Shown: in pieces, positions 61,717-64,000 of the stretch
How the letters are laid out: each line of letters starts with the position of its first letter
Numbering within the stretch: the first letter of the stretch is position 1
Origin: Lotus japonicus
Lineage: Eukaryota > Streptophyta > Magnoliopsida > Fabales > Fabaceae
NCBI RefSeq assembly: GCF_012489685.1
Contig: NC_080044.1
Location: 65,086,732 to 65,150,731, forward strand
Reading direction: 5' to 3'
Length of the DNA: 64,000 nucleotides
The notes under the pieces: model-generated
Told to the model about the DNA's origin: nothing
Seen by the model: only the letters and a program-made list of their open reading frames with translations
Database searches by the model: none
Made by a program: the position numbers and the translations under genes

Positions 61717-62521
61717 GAGGTGCACTGTCCTTTGGAAATACCTGTATAATGAAAACAGATTCAAATGCTTTGTTGTAGATGTGGAAAAGATTCAAATGCT
61801 TTATTTTAGATGTGGAAGAAGATTATCATACCTTGACTACATTGGACAAGGTTATATTCAGATAACAATTAGACTTTCTAGGAGAGAACACAGCGACCTG
61901 AAAGCAAAGTGAAGAAACGATGTGATGTCCAAGTTGTCCAAAGAAGCTTAAAATGTTAAAGTTGCCTATAGATTAACCTTTTGGAGAAGCAGAACAGATC
62001 CAACAGTTATGTCTTTCGCAAATACGCTTTCAGTGAAGACCTTGTGATGGATACTAGCGCCAACAGTGCCCGTAGGGTCCTGAATCTCAATCTCAGATGT
62101 CATGAGAGAAACATGAATATAACATTTCACTGAAATATAAGGAGGAATAAGGAAATACCTTGAGTGTAACTGTTGCATCTCCAAACCCATTGGGATTGCA
62201 GGATTTGATAACACCGATGACGTGATCTACTCTTTCATGATGGTGAGTGATTGCGCCCAGAGGAGTGGCAGATCCGTTTAATTGCAGGGCTGAAAGCCAA
62301 GCATTGGATTGGAAATCGGGATCGGTGTCGTGGCCGTCTTGGAGGACTTGCCTAACGAATTGTTGGGTTGAAATGTTTGGTTTGTCGTCGGTGGATCTGC
62401 GGTGAATCATGGCGGCCTGGACGGCGCCAGCTGGGCCGGGAATGAGAGGACGAGAGCTGGAGGCAAGGTTGTCTTGGCGTTTGCAAGGGCGGATGAAGGT
62501 TGATGGTGGATCTTGTTCCAT
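61706..62521 (-). CDS. HROB: HROB-like homologous-recombination OB-fold protein, last exon cut by an LTR, 188 aa as it stands
   Basis: Exons (5' to 3'): 62521-62159, 62079-61978, 61897-61832, then 61741 into the LTR to TGA at 61708-61706. The family (human HROB/MCM8IP) brings the MCM8-MCM9 helicase to recombination sites. The protein shows IPGPAGAVQAA near residues 27-37, a family-typical motif. An OB-fold follows (about 95-180: HVIGVIKSCN, DPTGTVGASIHHKVF, GSVLLLQK, VAVFSPRKSNCYLNITLSNVVKVF). An in-frame TAA lies 12 nt before the ATG, so the N-terminus is fixed; a leader intron could end at the tgcag near 62541. The LTR replaces the last 11 codons by 3 (LKV) and a stop. The OB-fold looks whole. 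Function may survive. Confidence 0.8.
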
Positions 62522-62764
62522 TTCTTTTGGTTATTTCCTGCAACAAGGGAAGAAGGGAAGTAATGTAATGGTGTAGGATGCCTTTGGTGCATAGGGGACT
62601 AATATAGGAAGTAAAGGGATTTATGGTGTAGGATGAATGAGTAATGGGGTTGGTGGTGAAGATTAATGGTGGTCAGTGTTGGTTGTGTAGGCAGTGATGG
62701 TGGTTGAGATTGTAATTGATGGTGGTCAGAGTTGGTTGTGTAGGCATTCTGCTGCTTGGTAAGG
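62522..62764. other. HROB-like upstream region with GGTGG-rich repeats
   Basis: On the plus strand, gatggtggtcagtgttggttgtgtaggca-like units occur twice (about 62661-62694 and 62717-62747), amid tggtgg repeats. This is probably promoter or leader of the minus-strand gene. No other gene was seen. Confidence 0.4.
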
Positions 62765-62845
62765 GTGATCCAGGACTATAAGTTTCGGATCAATCCAGGA
62801 CTTTAAGTTTCGGATCAATCCAGGACTATAAGTTCCGGACTGATT
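62765..62845. repeat. 25-bp tandem repeat, three units
   Basis: ccaggact units begin at 62770, 62795 and 62820, each followed by taagttYcggaYcaat with one or two changes. They lie at the 3' end of the MULE-OTU element and may be its subterminal repeats. Confidence 0.75.
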
Positions 62846-63099
62846 CATAATTAAATTTACCACCCCCCCTTTTAAGACGTCCGAGAGTTGAAAACCCAGA
62901 TTAATATGAAACTTCAAGATTCGTACCTCTCAAACCAGATACTGTCACAAACAGAAACGTGAAAATGCAGTGACAATAATATGGGACAAACAGACCTCGT
63001 TACAATACTGGAGCATTGTCTTAATACATGTAGGAAAATATTCTTGCTAATAATATGGTTACAGACATGGTTACAACATTACAAACATGAATCATATTA

Positions 63100-63423
63100 T
63101 CAATCTTCTGTTATGTCTGTTAAATCAAAGTTGGTAATAACACGAGGACCAATCCAAACAGTGTGTTCAGCCATAAATCTATCCAAACGCTCTTTATACG
63201 GTTTACACCATTCGGACTCGGGTTCTTCAACGTTGTATTCCCATTGGGGAGCAATTGGCGGCATAGGATGTCCAGACACCAACTTCAGCTACATTTAAGA
63301 GTATAATAGTAAAATTAGATATATTTCAATATAAATTGTTTAACGTGACAAGAGAGTGTATTAATAAAAAAGAAGATATGTATTTAATTGAGGATATACC
63401 TGTACAAAGTGATTGGTCACGTG
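63100..63423 (-). pseudogene. C-terminal end of an OTU-type cysteine protease domain (MULE-OTU protein)
   Basis: Exons 63423-63400 and 63289-63100, separated by a GT-AG intron (donor caggtatat, acceptor tgtag). They read HVTNHFVQ, then LKLVSGHPMPPIAPQWE, then PYKERLDRF. In plant proteins that join a MULE transposase to an OTU domain, NHFVQxxLxxGHPMPPIxxQW carries the catalytic His region near the C-terminus. The rest of the OTU domain is missing. It sits directly against the transposase fragment, one base out of frame. Confidence 0.6.
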
Positions 63424-64000
63424 GTGAACCTTGGATGATCCTTACACATATCACACATGTCGCTCCATTCCTCCTGAAATTGTGTAGCTGTTTCCGCATA
63501 TACCACTTCATTCCACTTTTGCATCACTAAGGCTTTAAAATCCTTGGTGTCAACCCACAATTTGCACTTTGCCTCAACATTCTTGTTTATGTGGAATAGG
63601 CATAGTAAATGGGTAGCCTCAGGAAAAATATTCCGAACAGCACTGAGTAAAGCCAATTCCCTATCAGTCACAATCACTCCAGGTAATCGGGCAGGGTCAG
63701 CAAGTAGAGATTTCATGCACTCCAAGGCCCAAACATAGTCAGGTGTGCGCTCACGAGTCATGTAGCAAAATGCAATGGAGTAAGTCAGACCAGTAGAAGT
63801 GAGGCCAACCATTTCAAGCAATGGAATTTGAAATTTGTTTGTCTTGTATGTGCAATCCATGATTACCACGTGAGGGAATGTGTTGAAGAGTTTAATAGCA
63901 TTAGGATGAGCCCAGAAATGTTCCATAATGACACCCGAATCTTCTTCATGTCTTTCAAAGTGAACATAGTTGGCTTCTGCCAACTTCTTCAGCAAATATT
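63417..64000 (-). pseudogene. MULE (Mutator-like) transposase fragment
   Basis: The MULE transposase domain shows a first catalytic Asp in VVIMDCTYKTNKF (about 63855) and a second in VIVTDRELAL (about 63670). A conserved HLLCLFHINKNV follows (about 63600). The third catalytic acid and the SWIM zinc finger, expected downstream, are missing because the frame stops at 63419-63417 next to the OTU fragment. The 5' part lies beyond the window. The transposase cuts and moves the element; this copy should be inactive. Confidence 0.85.

Noticed and set aside
1..64000. CRISPR arrays, bacterial operons or phage genes
   Set aside because: None seen; all coding regions have plant gene structure or are plant transposons.

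Overview
The window is nuclear DNA of a flowering plant. It has long AT-rich introns with GT-AG borders, plant-only gene families and a dense load of plant transposons. The repeat families, such as the copia LTR at 60511-61716 and short palindromic elements, look like those I associate with papilionoid legumes (Lotus, Medicago or soybean type). That is an impression only, and I cannot name the species. Exon borders were worked out by hand from reading frame, splice sites and family resemblance.

Layout. 1-15131 is a transposon block. It holds a LINE ORF2 with two nonsense codons (1-3598), two non-autonomous hAT-type elements with 8-bp target duplications (3662-5229 and 6129-7150, each with a nested inverted-repeat element), and a decayed Ty3/gypsy element with a 3.5-kb 5' LTR but no visible 3' LTR (7480 to about 15131). 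15696-23986 (+) is a complete 15-exon plastid PHT4-type anion/phosphate transporter. 24863-28417 (-) is a complete 9-exon heparanase-like GH79 glycosidase, convergent with it. 28418-36549 is gene-poor, with two LINE RNase H relics and a tRNA-derived SINE. 36550-37393 (+) carries two ORFs 40 bp apart, CDC26 (APC/C subunit) and TTM3 (CYTH phosphatase), arranged as the bicistronic unit known from Arabidopsis. 40472-47180 (+) is a 13-exon ankyrin-DHHC S-acyltransferase (TIP1 type). 49778-58367 (+) is a 15-exon leucine-rich-repeat protein with one 24-residue repeat per 72-nt exon. 58889 to about 60150 (-) is a LINE derivative with the end of ORF1 but no ORF2. 61706-62521 (-) is an HROB-like OB-fold gene whose last exon is cut by a solo copia LTR. 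62765-64000 (-) is a MULE transposase fragment joined to the tail of an OTU-protease domain.

The cellular genes do not form a pathway; they are independent housekeeping or developmental genes. The most interesting points are the solo LTR, with a perfect 5-bp duplication, in the final HROB exon; the in-frame tail of that exon, which resembles the coding tail and flank of the neighbouring MULE-OTU element; the CDC26-TTM3 bicistron; the LINE derivative lacking ORF2; and an almost perfect 320-bp tandem duplication in the LRR gene.
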